From assembly GCA_964023275.1 (NCBI GenBank), contig OZ029919.1, positions 32,874,561 through 32,938,560 on the forward strand: DNA of 64,000 nucleotides. Reading direction: 5' to 3'. Positions 32,077-43,621 of the stretch are shown here, piece by piece. Source of the stretch: Norana najaformis (lineage: Eukaryota; Annelida; Clitellata; Crassiclitellata; Hormogastridae). Every line of letters begins with the position of its first letter. Within the stretch, counting starts at the first letter, position 1. The position numbers and the translations under genes are program-made. Under the pieces are notes generated by a model, which saw only the letters and a program-made list of their open reading frames with translations, was not told where the DNA came from and did not search any database.

Positions 32077-34738
32077 CTACAACAGAAGCAAAGGTCAGTA
32101 AATCCCAATCCCAATTACTTTACATAAATCCTTTGTAACACATTACATTACATACAAGAAAAAACACAGTTATTACATATAGTTTGTATCATTGTATTTC
32201 GTTCATTATGTATGCAAGGTCAATAAATCTTAATCTTAGGTGTGAAGCAATTGTGAATGAAAGCCTTTCACAAGGTCTCTCTACACATTAACTTTCTCAG
32301 GGAGGTTCGAACCCATACTCTCCGTGTTGCAAGTCAGACACTGTCACTACTTGGCTACCATGCCCCACCTTGTTACAGTTACAGTTATTAGACCAAGTAA
32401 GCTATATTGGCTTGTTAATCTGCTACAGCTGGAAATGCCACACTTCGGGTCTCCTGAAAATTAAGCTAAACTGGCGCCATCTAGTGAACTCAGAAAGACT
32501 TACATACACTGTCGTTTTCAACTGGCGCTATCTAGTGAACTCAGAATTCCTTACACACACACACTGTCGTTTTCAACTGGCGCCATCTAGTTAACTCAAA
32601 CAGATATATGGACTGTCATGTTCAACTGACGCCATCTAGTGAACTCAGAAAGACTTACTCGTCAAGTGCTACCATTTCAACAGACGTCCTCCAGTCAGCT
32701 GGAAAAACTTGCCTGCAGTTTGCACAACCATTTATCAATCAACCCTCACCTACCAGTAACGTCATGAACACCTGTCTACCTGTCTCATCATATACAGGTA
32801 AGCCTAGACGGACATACCTGTACCGCCAATCTTTTCACCCATCATCTTTGCAGAAAGACTGGTGAAGAGAAAAGCCAAGGAATTTGTAACAGGAATGGCC
32901 AGGGACAAATCTGAAACAAATTTCATTATATTTATTATTAGTACTATTAATTTCTTTATTATAATATTACATTTATATATTTATTTAAAATATTAATATT
33001 TACATATTATATACACATATAATATACAACTATTCTTATTCTAGATTTATTATAATATTCATAAGTTTGAGTATTTTTCTCAGTAATCTTCCTTTTGTAG
33101 GAAAATTGTAAAAACATGTATAACCTTTCCTAACTACCCGAGAGGGTTGTTATTTTGTTAAAGCATTAGCACAGGGGAAAATAGGAAGGGGTTGAATCAT
33201 ACCCCAAAATAATTGGGTCCACATTCGTGTATGGATGCATGTATGTGGGTGTCTGTAAGTTCATACATACATACGAATGTATGTATGTTTGTATGTACAT
33301 CTCTCTCCTTCTAGCTGGAATTAATCCCTGCTGGGTATGGCTCAGCCACACCCTTTGCTTGTATGTATGCACAAGTATGTAAGCATACACTGGTACGTAT
33401 GAATGTATGTGTGTATGCATGCATGTATCACTGTCCGGGTATTTGTCTACAGCTTTTAAAGGCCCTCAGAGGCACCAAATCTTCAAAAACCTTCAGCCTT
33501 AGCAAAGCACGTCTTATAATTAAAGCCACCAGCGCCTGACAGGCAGAGAAGTAAAAACAACACGACAGCTTTCTCATTCTTCTCCCTAAGCGACTTTCAA
33601 CTTACCGACGTTGGCCAGGGTTAGGTAGAAGAGGAGCGAGCCACTTTGGTTGAGCAGAAAAGGCAACATGTACTTTGACAAACAAGGAAAACAAACAAAA
33701 CCCAATTAACTCATCTGTTCAACGTTAGCAAAACCCGTTCCTTGGGCCGACCGCAGCTTCAAGCATATCGCGAAGGAGCTTCGGATGACTGCGAACAGCT
33801 CGTTAAAAATTCTTTGAATTTTGATACAACGAGCCCCGCATAAAAAAGATGACTGACAGACGAAGGTTGTGTTACAAATCTGGTTAAGGTTTGCACGGAG
33901 CGCATTTCTGAACAGCTCAAGGCAGACTGCACACAGCGCTTGTCAAAGTGTTCCTGGGTTACTCAGAGAATACAGCTCAGAGAATGCTGTTCCTAAAAGG
34001 CGCTATATAAATGTTCAAATACATACACACGCATACGTACATACATACATAGATATGTACATACATACAATGCTTACATACATGTATGCATACATATGCA
34101 CATATACAAACACACACATACATAAACATACACACATATACAAACATACACACATACATAAACATACATAAACATACACACATATACAAACATACACACA
34201 CATACATACATACATACATACATACATACATACATACATACATACATACATACACATACATACACACACATATATACATACATACATACATACACACATA
34301 TACATATAGACATACATACATACATACCCACATACATACACAAATACAAACATACATATATACCCACATACATACATACATATATACATACATACATACT
34401 TGCATAAATCAAGACTCAATTAAATCAGCTCTAGTAGAATATGGCCATCAAGTCAGGTGTATACTTGGTATTGACAGGAGCAAAACTGCCAATTTTTTCT
34501 CTTCTTACAGATTACGTTTATTACCTCAGGTTAAAAACAGATACAAAACATCCAAGAGGCAAAACAAAATAAAAAACAATAAGTTATATTTACCCTCCAG
34601 TTCAGAAGCAGAAACTTCAGCTGCGAAACGACTCTCAGTGCAACATTTCCCTGCTTCACATCTTCAATTCCTTTACCACCGCTCTTCAGAAGGGGATTCG
34701 TACATCCCCAAAGCATCGACACAATAATCAGCCAAAAA
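32012..34738 (-). CDS. TMEM234: TMEM234-like multi-pass membrane protein, 4 exons seen
   Basis: Exons in transcript order: 34738-34594, 33672-33606, 32910-32818, 32076-32012. All have GT..AG ends and matching phases. The protein reads FWLIIVSMLWGCTNPLLK ... LKFLLLNWR / YMLPFLLNQSGSLLFYLTL / (D)LSLAIPVTNSLAFLFTSL ... MMGEKIGGT / GTYAGMLLVAAGVSVCVY then SKS and stop. Human TMEM234 has the same LWGG-T-x-P-LLK, YLMPFLLNQ-x-GSLL-YYLTLA, DLTLAVP-x-x-NSL and AGM motifs. The spacing from the Trp of LWG to the Tyr of YMLPF is the same 40 residues. Four hydrophobic helices are visible, as in small transporter-like (EamA/DMT-related) membrane proteins; the biological role is poorly known. The first exon is uncertain (see 35932-35983). 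Confidence 0.92.
32280..32370 (-). mobile_element. tRNA-like SINE head (minus), intronic
   Basis: The minus strand reads GGGGCATGGTAGCCAAGTAG ... GAGTATGGGTTCGAACCTCC. It has a very good B box but the stems do not pair. It lies in the last TMEM234-like intron. Confidence 0.65.
32455..32660. promoter_or_regulatory. Four tandem CTCF-like motifs in a degenerate 49-55 bp repeat
   Basis: TGGCG(C/-)CATCTAGTGA-type motifs lie at 32472-32487, 32523-32538, 32578-32593 and 32627-32642. The reverse complement, TCACTAGATGGCGCCA, fits the CTCF core (CCA-C/T-x-AG-A/G-x-GGC). Each is followed by ACTCAGAAAGACTTA-like and ACTGTCGTTTTCAAC sequence, so it is also a short tandem repeat. It lies in the last TMEM234-like intron. 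CTCF use is inferred from the motif only. Confidence 0.5.
32818..32910 (-). CDS. TMEM234: TMEM234-like exon: third helix
   Basis: 93 nt between TTTGTTTCAG and ACAG|GTATGT, encoding LSLAIPVTNSLAFLF, TSLSAKMMGEKIGGT. A nearer donor (GCG|GTACAG) also keeps frame. The GTATGT site is preferred because it is stronger and keeps the GG-to-AGM spacing equal to the human protein. Confidence 0.92.
33220..33425. repeat. GTAT-type microsatellite patches, intronic
   Basis: GTATGTATG and CATACATAC stretches flank unique sequence at 33300-33355. The minus ORF across it is repeat translation. Confidence 0.8.
33606..33672 (-). CDS. TMEM234: TMEM234-like exon: second helix
   Basis: 67 nt between TTGTTTGTCAAAG and GTCG|GTAAGT, encoding YMLPFLLNQSGSLLF then YLTLANV. 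This is the most diagnostic segment of the family. Confidence 0.93.
34019..34400. repeat. CATA/CACA microsatellite, intronic
   Basis: 380 bp of CATACATA with CACACA and CATATA variants, preceded by a retroposon end (AAAAGGCGCTATATAAATG at 33996). Long open frames on both strands are translations of the tetranucleotide. It lies in the intron between the first two seen TMEM234 exons. Confidence 0.95.
34594..34738 (-). CDS. TMEM234: TMEM234-like exon: first helix and loop
   Basis: The donor AGG|GTAAAT is in phase 0. The acceptor is either GATAG at 34739 or GAAG at 34746; both keep the frame with different carry. It encodes LIIVSMLWGCTNPLLKSGG then KGIEDVKQGNVALRVVSQ and LKFLLLNWR. The in-frame Met in SMLWG lies inside the helix and is unlikely to be the start. 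A TGA upstream shows that another exon is needed. Confidence 0.9.
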
Positions 34739-34801
34739 CTATCACCTTCAAAAATGCATATTGTTCAAGTGACAAACTACAACTATAATAACGGAGGTAT
34801 A

Positions 34802-35065
34802 CAGTGCTTTTTTCTAGAAAAAAAGGTTCCGGAACTGAACAATTATGGAATTTTGTGCTAAAATTTCATTATTTTCATCAATCAATAAACACTGAAAACA
34901 GTGTAAAGTTGTAAACACAGAAATTGAATTAAAATAAGTTACATTATATCACATAATTAAAATAACTTAGTAACACAATTCTTTTATTAAAAACTAAATT
35001 ATTTTTATTAGCCGAAGAAAGGTGCCGGAACGCCGTTCCAGAGCGTTCCGTCTGAAAAAGCACTG
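34802..35065. mobile_element. hAT-type MITE, full length, 8-bp target duplication
   Basis: It begins CAGTGCTTTTTTCTAGAAAA and ends TCTGAAAAAGCACTG, giving inverted termini CAGTGCTTTTT/AAAAAGCACTG typical of hAT elements. It is flanked by GAGGTATA (34794-34801) and GAGGTACA (35066-35073), an 8-bp duplication with one difference. Subterminal GGTTCCGGAAC and CGTTCCAGAGCGTTCCG are present. No transposase is encoded. Confidence 0.9.
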
Positions 35066-35084
35066 GAGGTACACTTTATATTAC

Positions 35085-35175
35085 AACACTGGCCTAGTTA
35101 GCTACATTGGTTAAAGCATCCGCCAATGCGCCTGTGTGTGAGGATGTCGGTTCACATACCGATATCAGCTAAACT
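35085..35175 (+). mobile_element. tRNA-like SINE head (plus)
   Basis: CTAGTTAGCTACATTGGTTA ... GTGAGGATGTCGGTTCACA resembles A and B boxes. It follows the MITE directly. Confidence 0.5.
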
Positions 35176-35389
35176 CTGTGTGTTAGTGCCAAAAAGTGAT
35201 TTATATGGTTTGGACTTCTTCAGATGCTGGCGACATCTAGTGTCGGTTTTTACAATTGCCTCAGAGTCAGGTCAGCGAGTGTTAATCCTGATTCCTCTTT
35301 TTCTAGTTAGCTATCTTGTCGCTTGAATATCAAAAACCATTCATCGTAGCCGCATGACTGTCCGACTGCCTGTTTCTTGACCTAGAACC

Positions 35390-35510
35390 GCTTCTAACCC
35401 TCATGCCTAACGATTTTGTGTTGATTGAGCGCCTGTAAATAAGTTGGTTCCCGCAACTTGGTTTTTGTTGGGCGCTTTATAATTTTCGCGTTTACGATTA
35501 CTGACTTGAA
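35390..35510 (+). mobile_element. SINE family A copy (plus)
   Basis: TTGATTGAGCGCCTGTAAAT, AAGTTGGTTCCCGCAACTTG and GTTGGGCGCTTTATAATTTT end in CGTTTACGATTAC. Confidence 0.8.
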
Positions 35511-37780
35511 CGCGATCTCGTGTTGTCATTTTTTACATCGCATTTCGACTGTCAAACAATTCCGTTTGAAAAGGTAAAAGTTAAATTACCGGTACCTATT
35601 CCTAGCATGTCGAAGGTTCACTTCATCAAACATATCAAAACAAATTTAACTCTTCAAGCAAAAAGTCTGACAACCAGCAAAAATAAACTAAACTAAAACC
35701 TCTCCATCAAGTTTCGTTTTTCACCTTTGAAATTCCCATGAGCAAGTAGATCGCACCGGGTAGAATAAGTCAAACATTTAATAGTTAGACAGCTTCAAAT
35801 TTCTGAGAAACTAACCATTTCTTAATAAAAAAATTTACCGTTTAGGTCATATTTTGGAATATTTTGATTTAACAAATACAGATTCTAAAAACAACAAAAC
35901 ACGTTAAACATCGTGTGCGATTGTCTGTTACCCCAGCATCTCGCACCATAAACGAGATCTCGGACGTTTGACGCTGTTTCCATGTGTTCCGTTATCGTTG
36001 TGGGTCATCCGATTTTGGCAATCAAAAGTCACTTTATTTATTAAATCCAAGAAAATCAAATCATTTTGATTAATTGGAAAGGTATTCTTATTGTTGCATT
36101 CCTTGCTGTGCAATCTGTTGTGAGAAAACAAGCCTGCCAAACAATTTTTATAGGAACACAACTTTAGTCAGTATAGACCTACTAGGCGATGTGAAAGGAT
36201 GGATGTATGTACCTGGCTTTTTATATAGCGCATTTTGTCTGTTAAGAACCTCAATAGCGTTATGAATGATTTACAACGTTCGGTTTTGCGTGTTTTCGTC
36301 TACGGGGTGGTGTAGGTTTAGGTGTTTGCCTCAAAACTTAACTGTTCAACAGCTGTGACGTTTCTGATGATACTTTTAAATGAACGTATTTGTGTACCGA
36401 AACATTTGTATAGCGCCTTTTAAGAGACTCATAGGCGCAGGAATATAGGTATCAAAACGATTTTAAAAGGTGTGTCTTCAGATTATTTAAGAAGCTGTTC
36501 TGGTTGTTTTTGTCAACTGTGTTACCTTTCATTTTTTCAGAAGGTTAACATAATAATAATATTAATAATTAATAATAATAATAAATCTATTCAATCTAAT
36601 CTTTTGACCTAAATTTAGATTTACCACATGGCTAATTAGAATAAACCTTCAGTGAATCGTAGGTTTTCCAATTTAAAAAAATTACTGCACAAATGTGAAC
36701 AGGTTTAACAATCTGTAAAGTAGGTGGTAAAGTATTAACCATATTAGCCTGTCTGTAACAATATGTAATTGATATATTACTGCATTCTTTACTGGTATTT
36801 ATGAGGCTGAAGAAATCTCATTTATCGGGAATAATATGATTATTTTCTGAAATGTTTTTACGAAATCCGAGCTGAGACAATTTATGAGGCACTGGTGAGA
36901 TCCTGTTACACAAAGGTATGAGACAATAATGACATCTCAGGGAATTGATCAAGGAACGAATACCATATGGTCAGTGTTAACTTACTACTGTAAATGGTTA
37001 AAAGTAATGCCTGTTAAGAGCATGCACTATTGTGGCTAGAAGGAGTGCAGACAAAATGTGTAGTGTCAGGCCACATTCGTTGTTGCCTACCGTGAGACAG
37101 TTTTGTCTAATTATTATAAAACCACTTTACTGTTGGCTGCTATAGGCCACAATGACTGTGTTTGTTGTGGACATTTATTATGTCTATATCAGCATTCTGG
37201 ATATATTACAGTGTCTGATAGTTCCAGACATTCCTTTTCGACGTGTCTTTTCTGTTCAATTAGTGCATCTTTGTCTGATTTCCTTTGTTCCACGTTTCCA
37301 GGGGTGACTCGTCCTGTGACTGACTGACACCCGACCCAAGTCAGTTCCTGGGTGGCTTCCGTTGGTGGTTCACCGCCACCTTGGCAGGTTATGGCCCTGA
37401 TTTAGGAATGCCTTTTATCCCTCCCTACCTCTTCTGTTTCTTTGTCCAAATGAGCCAACCACCCACCAAAAAGTCTTCCTCTGTCAATCATCTCCCCAAG
37501 GATTGATAGACTGCATATTGTCAGTTTTTATCTATGGGCCTTCGGCAGGCGAGCCGGTTTGGTTCCGGATCGGTTCTGTGGGTAAATATGGTTCCTACAT
37601 CACTGGTTACATTTGATAAGAAACAATATTTTAGCAGGTGATGAACTAGAAACCCAAGAAATTTGCACTTGTAGTCAGTCGTAATTAAAATAAAACACGA
37701 GTTTGGTACACTCCTTGCTCTTATCTCTCTCTCTCCTCTCCAACACCAAACACCACCCCCATAGCTGCAAAGCTGTCTCT
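35510..37780. other. Unassigned stretch with retroposon tail marks
   Basis: Retroposon 3' ends in minus orientation are marked by TTTTATATAGCGCATTTTG (36221) and ATTTGTATAGCGCCTTTTA (36405). An AT-rich microsatellite lies at 36545-36590. Apart from the tentative exon at 35932 no coding sequence is seen. Confidence 0.35.
35932..35983 (-). CDS. TMEM234: Tentative first coding exon of the TMEM234-like gene
   Basis: A Met codon at 35983 starts METASNVRDLVYGARCW and stops being open at TGGG|GTAACA, carrying one base. Joined to the GAAG acceptor (exon start 34745) it would give W-G-D-S-F-W-L-I-I-V and a protein of 142 residues, close to the usual length of about 140. The peptide itself shows no family resemblance and the acceptor is poor, so this is a guess. 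Confidence 0.25.
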
Positions 37781-37784
37781 CGGT

Positions 37785-37925
37785 CTGACTTTTGGATCTT
37801 GACCTGGAACCGAACCCTTTTGCCTATCGATTTTGTTTTGACTGAGCGCCTGTGAATAAGCTGGTCCACGCGACGTGGCTTTCGTTGGGCGCTGTAGAAA
37901 TTTCAGAATTACGATTACGATTACA
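37785..37925 (+). mobile_element. SINE family A copy (plus), intact tail
   Basis: GATCTTGACCTGGAACCGAA, TTGCCTATCGATTTTGTTTT, GACTGAGCGCCTGTGAATAA and TTGGGCGCTGTAGAAATTTC, ending in ATTACGATTACGATTAC. This is the clearest copy for reading the family in sense orientation. Confidence 0.9.
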
Positions 37926-38579
37926 AAGCGGCAGCAAATGGTATCGACGTAACAGTTCTAATTTAGAAAGAAATTTCGACATCTGGTGACGTGCAACTGA
38001 ATTATTGTTCGACCTTTTACTACAAGAGACGCAAATTTAGGCCATATTTCGTAGCTATTTTGTAATGTAATGAATGTAAACTAACCAAATAGAAATGTAG
38101 CTCCTTACAGCAGCAGATGGCGCAAAATTGTCCGTTGTGCAGCCAATCCTCGGCTCGATGACGGTTGAAGACAAGACAAGGCAAGGTCACGTGAACCAAG
38201 TCACGTGAACCAATCACTGTATTTCCTGGAACTGTTTTTACCCGGGCCTTATTTGGGTATACACCGGTAGACAGTTTTCTGAATCTCTGGAATGTTCTTT
38301 CGAGGTGTGCAGGTCATTTGATCGATTCCAATTTCTGTGCCGACCGACGTAATTACCTGCAAAGAACATTCAACTCTTCATCTATCTCGGAAAATTAATC
38401 CCATCCGCGAGACTCACGTGTGGGCCCCGTCAGAGGGAATTTTTGAAAAAGAATTAAGCCCGTTGATCAGCAATTAGGGGCAGGTGGATTGGAAACAATA
38501 GCTGTTGTGCCAGGAGTAATTGCTTTCCACTGCATACCAGCAATGTTATCATCTTCCTTCTTCTTTAAGCTCTCTGCCC

Positions 38580-38875
38580 CCGGGAAGGTTCGAACATCCA
38601 AGGGCGCCATTCCTGACTTTGTTGGGCCTCCTCCTTCAGATTATCCGTCCTCCATCATCCAGTCTAGTAGCATCTTTTTAGCTCTTCCTCTTCTTTTCTT
38701 TCCCTCCATTCTTCCTTCTATGATATATCTCAGAAGGGAATCACCCCTCAGTATGTGTCCAATCCATTTCGTCTGTTTCGTTCTCCACTTGTTAAAGCAC
38801 CTCTTCATTTGTTTCATGCTCTGTCCAGCTAACCTTCTCCATCCTGCGCCATACCAATAACTCACACCCATGATG
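38580..38875 (-). pseudogene. LINE ORF2 C-terminal fragment (minus)
   Basis: The frame at 38871-38641 reads KQTKWIGHILRGDSLLRYI then IEGRMEGKKRRGRAKKMLL and DWM, the conserved W-x-GH-x-L-R ... GRR-GRP-like C-terminus of animal non-LTR retrotransposons. All upstream domains are absent. Confidence 0.8.
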
Positions 38876-39175
38876 CCCTACCCATAAGTCACACCCATAA
38901 CCCATAACGCCATACTCATAACTCAAACCCATAACGCCCTACCAATAAGTCCTCTTCCTTTTAATGAAAATTCCGTATGTATTAAATTTAGATCTGAATT
39001 TAGTTTAAACTTAACTTAAAATTAATAAGGATTTTTAAAATGTTTACAAACTGCTGTAAAAGAGATACTCTATCCCGTCTTTCTATATATAAATCTTGAT
39101 ATATGAACTAAATGAAGATCTAAGGCATCTAAACCAACTTTATTTAAAATTGATATTATTTGAACTTAAACACAA

Positions 39176-39278
39176 ATGATCACACACTCACATACACATA
39201 CATACAACCTAGATAAATACAAACATACATACCTATATCCATACATAAATACACACACATACATACATACATATATAC

Positions 39279-39309
<31 letters not shown>

Positions 39310-39495
39310 CATATATCCCTACATAAATGCATACATACATACCTATATCCATACATAAATACACATGCATACATACATACATACATACATACATACATAC
39401 ATACCTATATCCATACATAAATACATATATCCGTACATGCATACATACATACATACATATATTCATACATACATACATATATACATACATACGTA
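39176..39495. repeat. CATA microsatellite
   Basis: CATACATA with CCTATATCCATACATAAATAC inserted three times, giving a loose longer period. Frames on both strands are not genes. Confidence 0.95.
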
Positions 39496-39821
39496 TTGTA
39501 GGGTCCCAGATGACTTGGTTTCAACAGGTGGCATTTTTACTGGAACAAAGTCTGAATTTCTGTATCTTTCATTGGGTCCTATAGAATTCCGAGTTTACGA
39601 TTTATCATTAGGATTAGCTCACATGTTGTTTCGCAAGAAAACAAATGAATAACCTGAGTTAATCATGGACTGGGTTAACTTACAAAATGCTTGGCTAATG
39701 GGAGACATGGGCTGGGTTAAAATTGGCCTGGGGGGCGGGGGGTTTGGCAGTGATACGTGCAACTGATATGTGGGATGATTATGCAACTGAACATCGTTGA
39801 TTTAAGACTGTGCTGTGTTTG

Positions 39822-40320
39822 TGTGTGTGTGTGCTTGTATGTGCGTATGTACTTGTGTTTGTTTGTGTGGGTGCTTGTATGTGCGTATGTACTTGTGTTT
39901 GTTTGTGTGGGTGCTTGTATGTGCGTATGTACTTGTGTTTGTTTGTGTGTGTGTGCTTGTGTGTGCGTATGTACTTGTGTTTGTTTGTGTGTGTGCTTGT
40001 ATGTGCGTATGTACTTGTGTTTGCTTGTGTGGGTGCTTGTATGTGCGTATGTACTTGTGTTTGTTTGTGTGTGGGTGCTTGTATGTGCGTATGTACTTGT
40101 GTTTGTGTGGGTGCTTGTATGTGCGTATGTACTTGTGTTTGTTTGTGTGGGTGCTTGTATGTGCGTATGTACTTGTGTTTGTTTGTGTGTGTGTGCTTGT
40201 ATGTGCGTATGTACTTGTGTTTGTTTGTGTGTGTGCTTGTATGTGCGTATGTACTTTGGTTTGTTTGTTTGGGTGCTTGTATGTGCGTATGTACTTGTTT
40301 GTGTTCTTGTGTATCTGCTT
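39822..40320. repeat. 40-bp GT-rich minisatellite, about 12 units
   Basis: GTGCGTATGTACTTGTG recurs at 40-bp spacing (39841, 39881, 39921), later at 34-44 bp, with GTTTGTTTGTGTGGGTGCTT between. All six frames are nearly stop-free, which produces 186-246 codon open frames that should not be annotated as genes. Confidence 0.95.
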
Positions 40321-40729
40321 GTATGTGTACGTGTACTTGTATATGTATATGTATATATATATATACATAAATGCATACATATATATTCATAGGTACTTAT
40401 TAAAAGTATATGCATATACATGGAATATATAATTATACATGCACATCTTATTTGCAAATATATATATATATATTATACCGCTGTGCATTTAAATGTATGT
40501 GCTATGGTGAGGTTGTTATTAATATTACCCTATACGTGTAGGTAAGTTAATTAGATTCGTGAGTGGGGGCCTTGGCGGCCATTAAGTCCGCGCAATGGGA
40601 GTCATGTTTCAGAATTCGTTAAAATCTGTTTGCTGTCATCTAAACAACAAGGCGGCCCCCCCCCCCCGTAGATTCCAATGAACTGCTTCCCCTGCAGACC
40701 CCCAGCGAGCATAGGGTTACACGGCAAGC

Positions 40730-40735
<6 letters not shown>

Positions 40736-40820
<85 letters not shown>
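40736..40820. repeat. TA dinucleotide array, about 42 units
   Basis: An uninterrupted TATATA run, self-complementary throughout, with GTATGTATAGGCTATACATAC just beyond. Confidence 0.97.
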
Positions 40821-40827
<7 letters not shown>

Positions 40828-41255
40828 AGGCTATACATACATATACATATATATATAGACTTTACATATGTATAGATATACATATATTTAGGCTATACGT
40901 ATATATACATGCATGCATATATATTTATAGGCTATATATGTATATGATATTCATATTGGAACATATATGTAGATGTTTACATTGTTGCAGTTGTTTAGGG
41001 ATTTGTAGCCGGACACCAGCTTCAGAATAAATTAGATTTTTTACCTCCTAAGCTGTTTACAAGTGTAAAAACAACTGGCAAAGTGACAAGACGTCGGCTT
41101 CAGGCGACGAGCGACCAGCGAACGCTCCCACCGACAAACGGTGACGTAATCGGATGAAGAAACTAAACGGCAGCAAAGAACCAATCAACCCATAGACGCA
41201 GAGACTAACGGGAGACACATGACCAACAGCGAAAGCCCAATCTGAGCAAGCGTAT

Positions 41256-42050
41256 ATATGCATGTGTGTATGTATGTATGCATGTGTGTATGTATGTATG
41301 CATGTGTGTATGTATGTATGCATGTGTGTATGTATGTATGCATGTGTGTATGTATGTATGCATGTGTGTATGTATGTATGCATGTGTGTATGTATGTATG
41401 CATGTGTGTATGTATGTATGCATGTGTGTATGTATGTATGCATGTGTGTATGTATGTATGCATGTGTGTATGTATGCATGTGTGTATGTATGTATGCATG
41501 TGTGTATGTATATGTGTATGTATGTATGTATAACTATGTATGTATGTATATATATTATAATATATGTATGTATTTATGTATGTATGTATATGTGTATGAA
41601 TGTATGTATGTATATATATTTGTACGTATATGTATGTTTATGTATGTATGTATGTATGTATGTCTGTATGAATGTATGAATGTATATGTGTATGTATGTA
41701 GGTATAACTATGTATGTATGTATATATATACATATGTATGTATTACAATATATGTATGTATTTATGTATGTATGTATGTATATGTATGTGCGTATGAATG
41801 TATGTATGTATATATATTTGTACGTATATGTATGTGTGTATGAATGTATGTATGTATATATATTTGTACGTATATGTATGTATGCATGTACGTATGTATG
41901 CCTGTATACATATATGCATATATGTATGTGTATATGTGTGTATGTGTGTATGTATGTAAATATGTATGAATGTATGTATGTATGTGTATGTGTTTATGTA
42001 TTTGTGTATGTATGTAAATATAGATGTATGTACTTATGTATGCTTGTATA
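41256..42050. repeat. 20-bp GTAT-type array grading into irregular TGTA repeats
   Basis: CATGTGTGTATGTATGTATG repeats eleven times almost perfectly from 41261 to 41480. Degenerate TGTA repeats follow, with a roughly 120-bp block (AATGTATGTATGTATATATA, TTTGTACGTATATGTATG) recurring near 41600, 41800 and 41855. Frames on both strands are not genes. Confidence 0.95.
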
Positions 42051-42249
42051 AGAACATTTTTATAGGGCCTTTGGTGCCTGTGAAAAGCACAACATACACA
42101 GGTATCCAACTGTTCTCAGGTCAACAACACCGAATGTATGTTGAGCTGAGTCGGCTGCACGTAACAGCACGTATTATTCAGTAGGAAAAGATTGGATCTC
42201 CGGACATTCTTAGTATCTGGGGATACCAGACATTATCTTCAAGAGCATT

Positions 42250-42605
42250 GACATACATATATGCATATACATACATACATACATACTCTTACATGCGCAC
42301 ATGCATAGATACAAACATACATACATATGTACATACATACATATATACATACATACTCTTACATACATACATGCATACATACATACATGCATACATACAT
42401 ACATACATACATATGTACATACATACATACATGCATACATACATATGTACATACATGCATACATACATACATACATATGTACATACATACATAGATACAT
42501 ACATATACATACATACATATGTACATACATATACATACATACATATACATACATACATATGTACATACATACATATATTCATACATGCATTATATACATA
42601 CATAC
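42250..42605. repeat. CATA microsatellite with ATGTACAT and ATGCATAC variants
   Basis: 355 bp of CATACATA ending immediately before the LINE tail at 42605. Confidence 0.95.
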
Positions 42606-42860
42606 TGATGATGATGATGCTCATCTCTTTAAAGCAATCTTGAACAACCCAAATCGTGTCTTACATCAGCTACTCCCACCAATTAAAACCCTCAGTTATT
42701 CCATACGGCCCCACACCCATGATCGTATTATTCCTCCTGCTGACAATTTAACGCGTAAATGTTTTATTGTTATAATGTTGTATGAACATTAAGTTTTCTT
42801 GTGTTCTTAAATACTTGTAAACCGATGTGCGATTATTCTTAATAAAGAATATTCTTACTT
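42605..42860 (+). pseudogene. LINE 3' end, second type, with ACTT tail
   Basis: The frame reads DDAHLFKAILNNPNRVLHQL then LPPIKTLSYSIRPHTHDRI, a familiar C-terminal segment (LF-x-x-I-x-x-NP-x-H-x-L-x-x-LLPP) of animal non-LTR elements. A short UTR follows, ending AATAAAGAATATTCTTACTT with ACTTACTTAC. Confidence 0.85.
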
Positions 42861-43095
42861 ACTTACTTACATACGATTGTACGTACATACATACATTCAT
42901 ACATACATACGTACGTACATGCATTCTTAGAGGTGGTGCCCGGGTTGCCCGGTTCTGCCTTTTCTGGGCCCCCTCTGTTTCACAGCTTCCAAGTGGCGCC
43001 ACTTTATTCCTCATCACACACTACACCCGCTTTAACCTCTGACCCGAAGTCTCTGCTTCAATCAGCCCTCTGCGGTCACTTGCTCGGCTGCCTTC

Positions 43096-43119
43096 TGCTG
43101 CTGCTGCTGCTGCTGCTGG
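43096..43119. repeat. CTG trinucleotide, 8 units
   Basis: CTGCTG repeated eight times. No supported coding context. Confidence 0.9.
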
Positions 43120-43621
43120 TGGTGCTGCCAAGTGATGCTGAAATTCTGATGCGGAACCCTCAGCTCCGTTCCACTTACCGGCGTCACTAATTGATTTTGC
43201 AAACCCGGAACAGGTTCATTTGACTTCAACTAGGGTCACGACCCCAGACTGCTGAGAGAGTTTAATAGCCCCGGCCAGCATATAGCTCACAAACGCCAGT
43301 CTGAGGGGTGGCCTGGATACGGGGTGATTTACTTCAAAGGCAACGGGGTAAACTACTCCGTAAGATCCGAAAAGCCCCAACCCCGAAATGGTTGTTTGAT
43401 ACAAATCGTTTCGCCAGACAGGCTGCAGACCCTGGCTGTCTGTTGGGTGGGTGGGTGGTTTCGGTGGGGTTTTGAAAAGTCCTCCCGAATCGTTTCCTGA
43501 TTAGTTTTATTTTCCTCTAATCATTTTTCAGGGTTTCCGTGGCGCAGGGAGATGTCTTCAATTCACGGCTCCGGCGAACGAAGGTATTTTCCAAATGAAA
43601 CATTTAGGTAACTGTTTTCGG

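Noticed and set aside
39717..40457. Five overlapping ORFs of 186-246 codons
   Set aside because: All come from the 40-bp GT-rich minisatellite.
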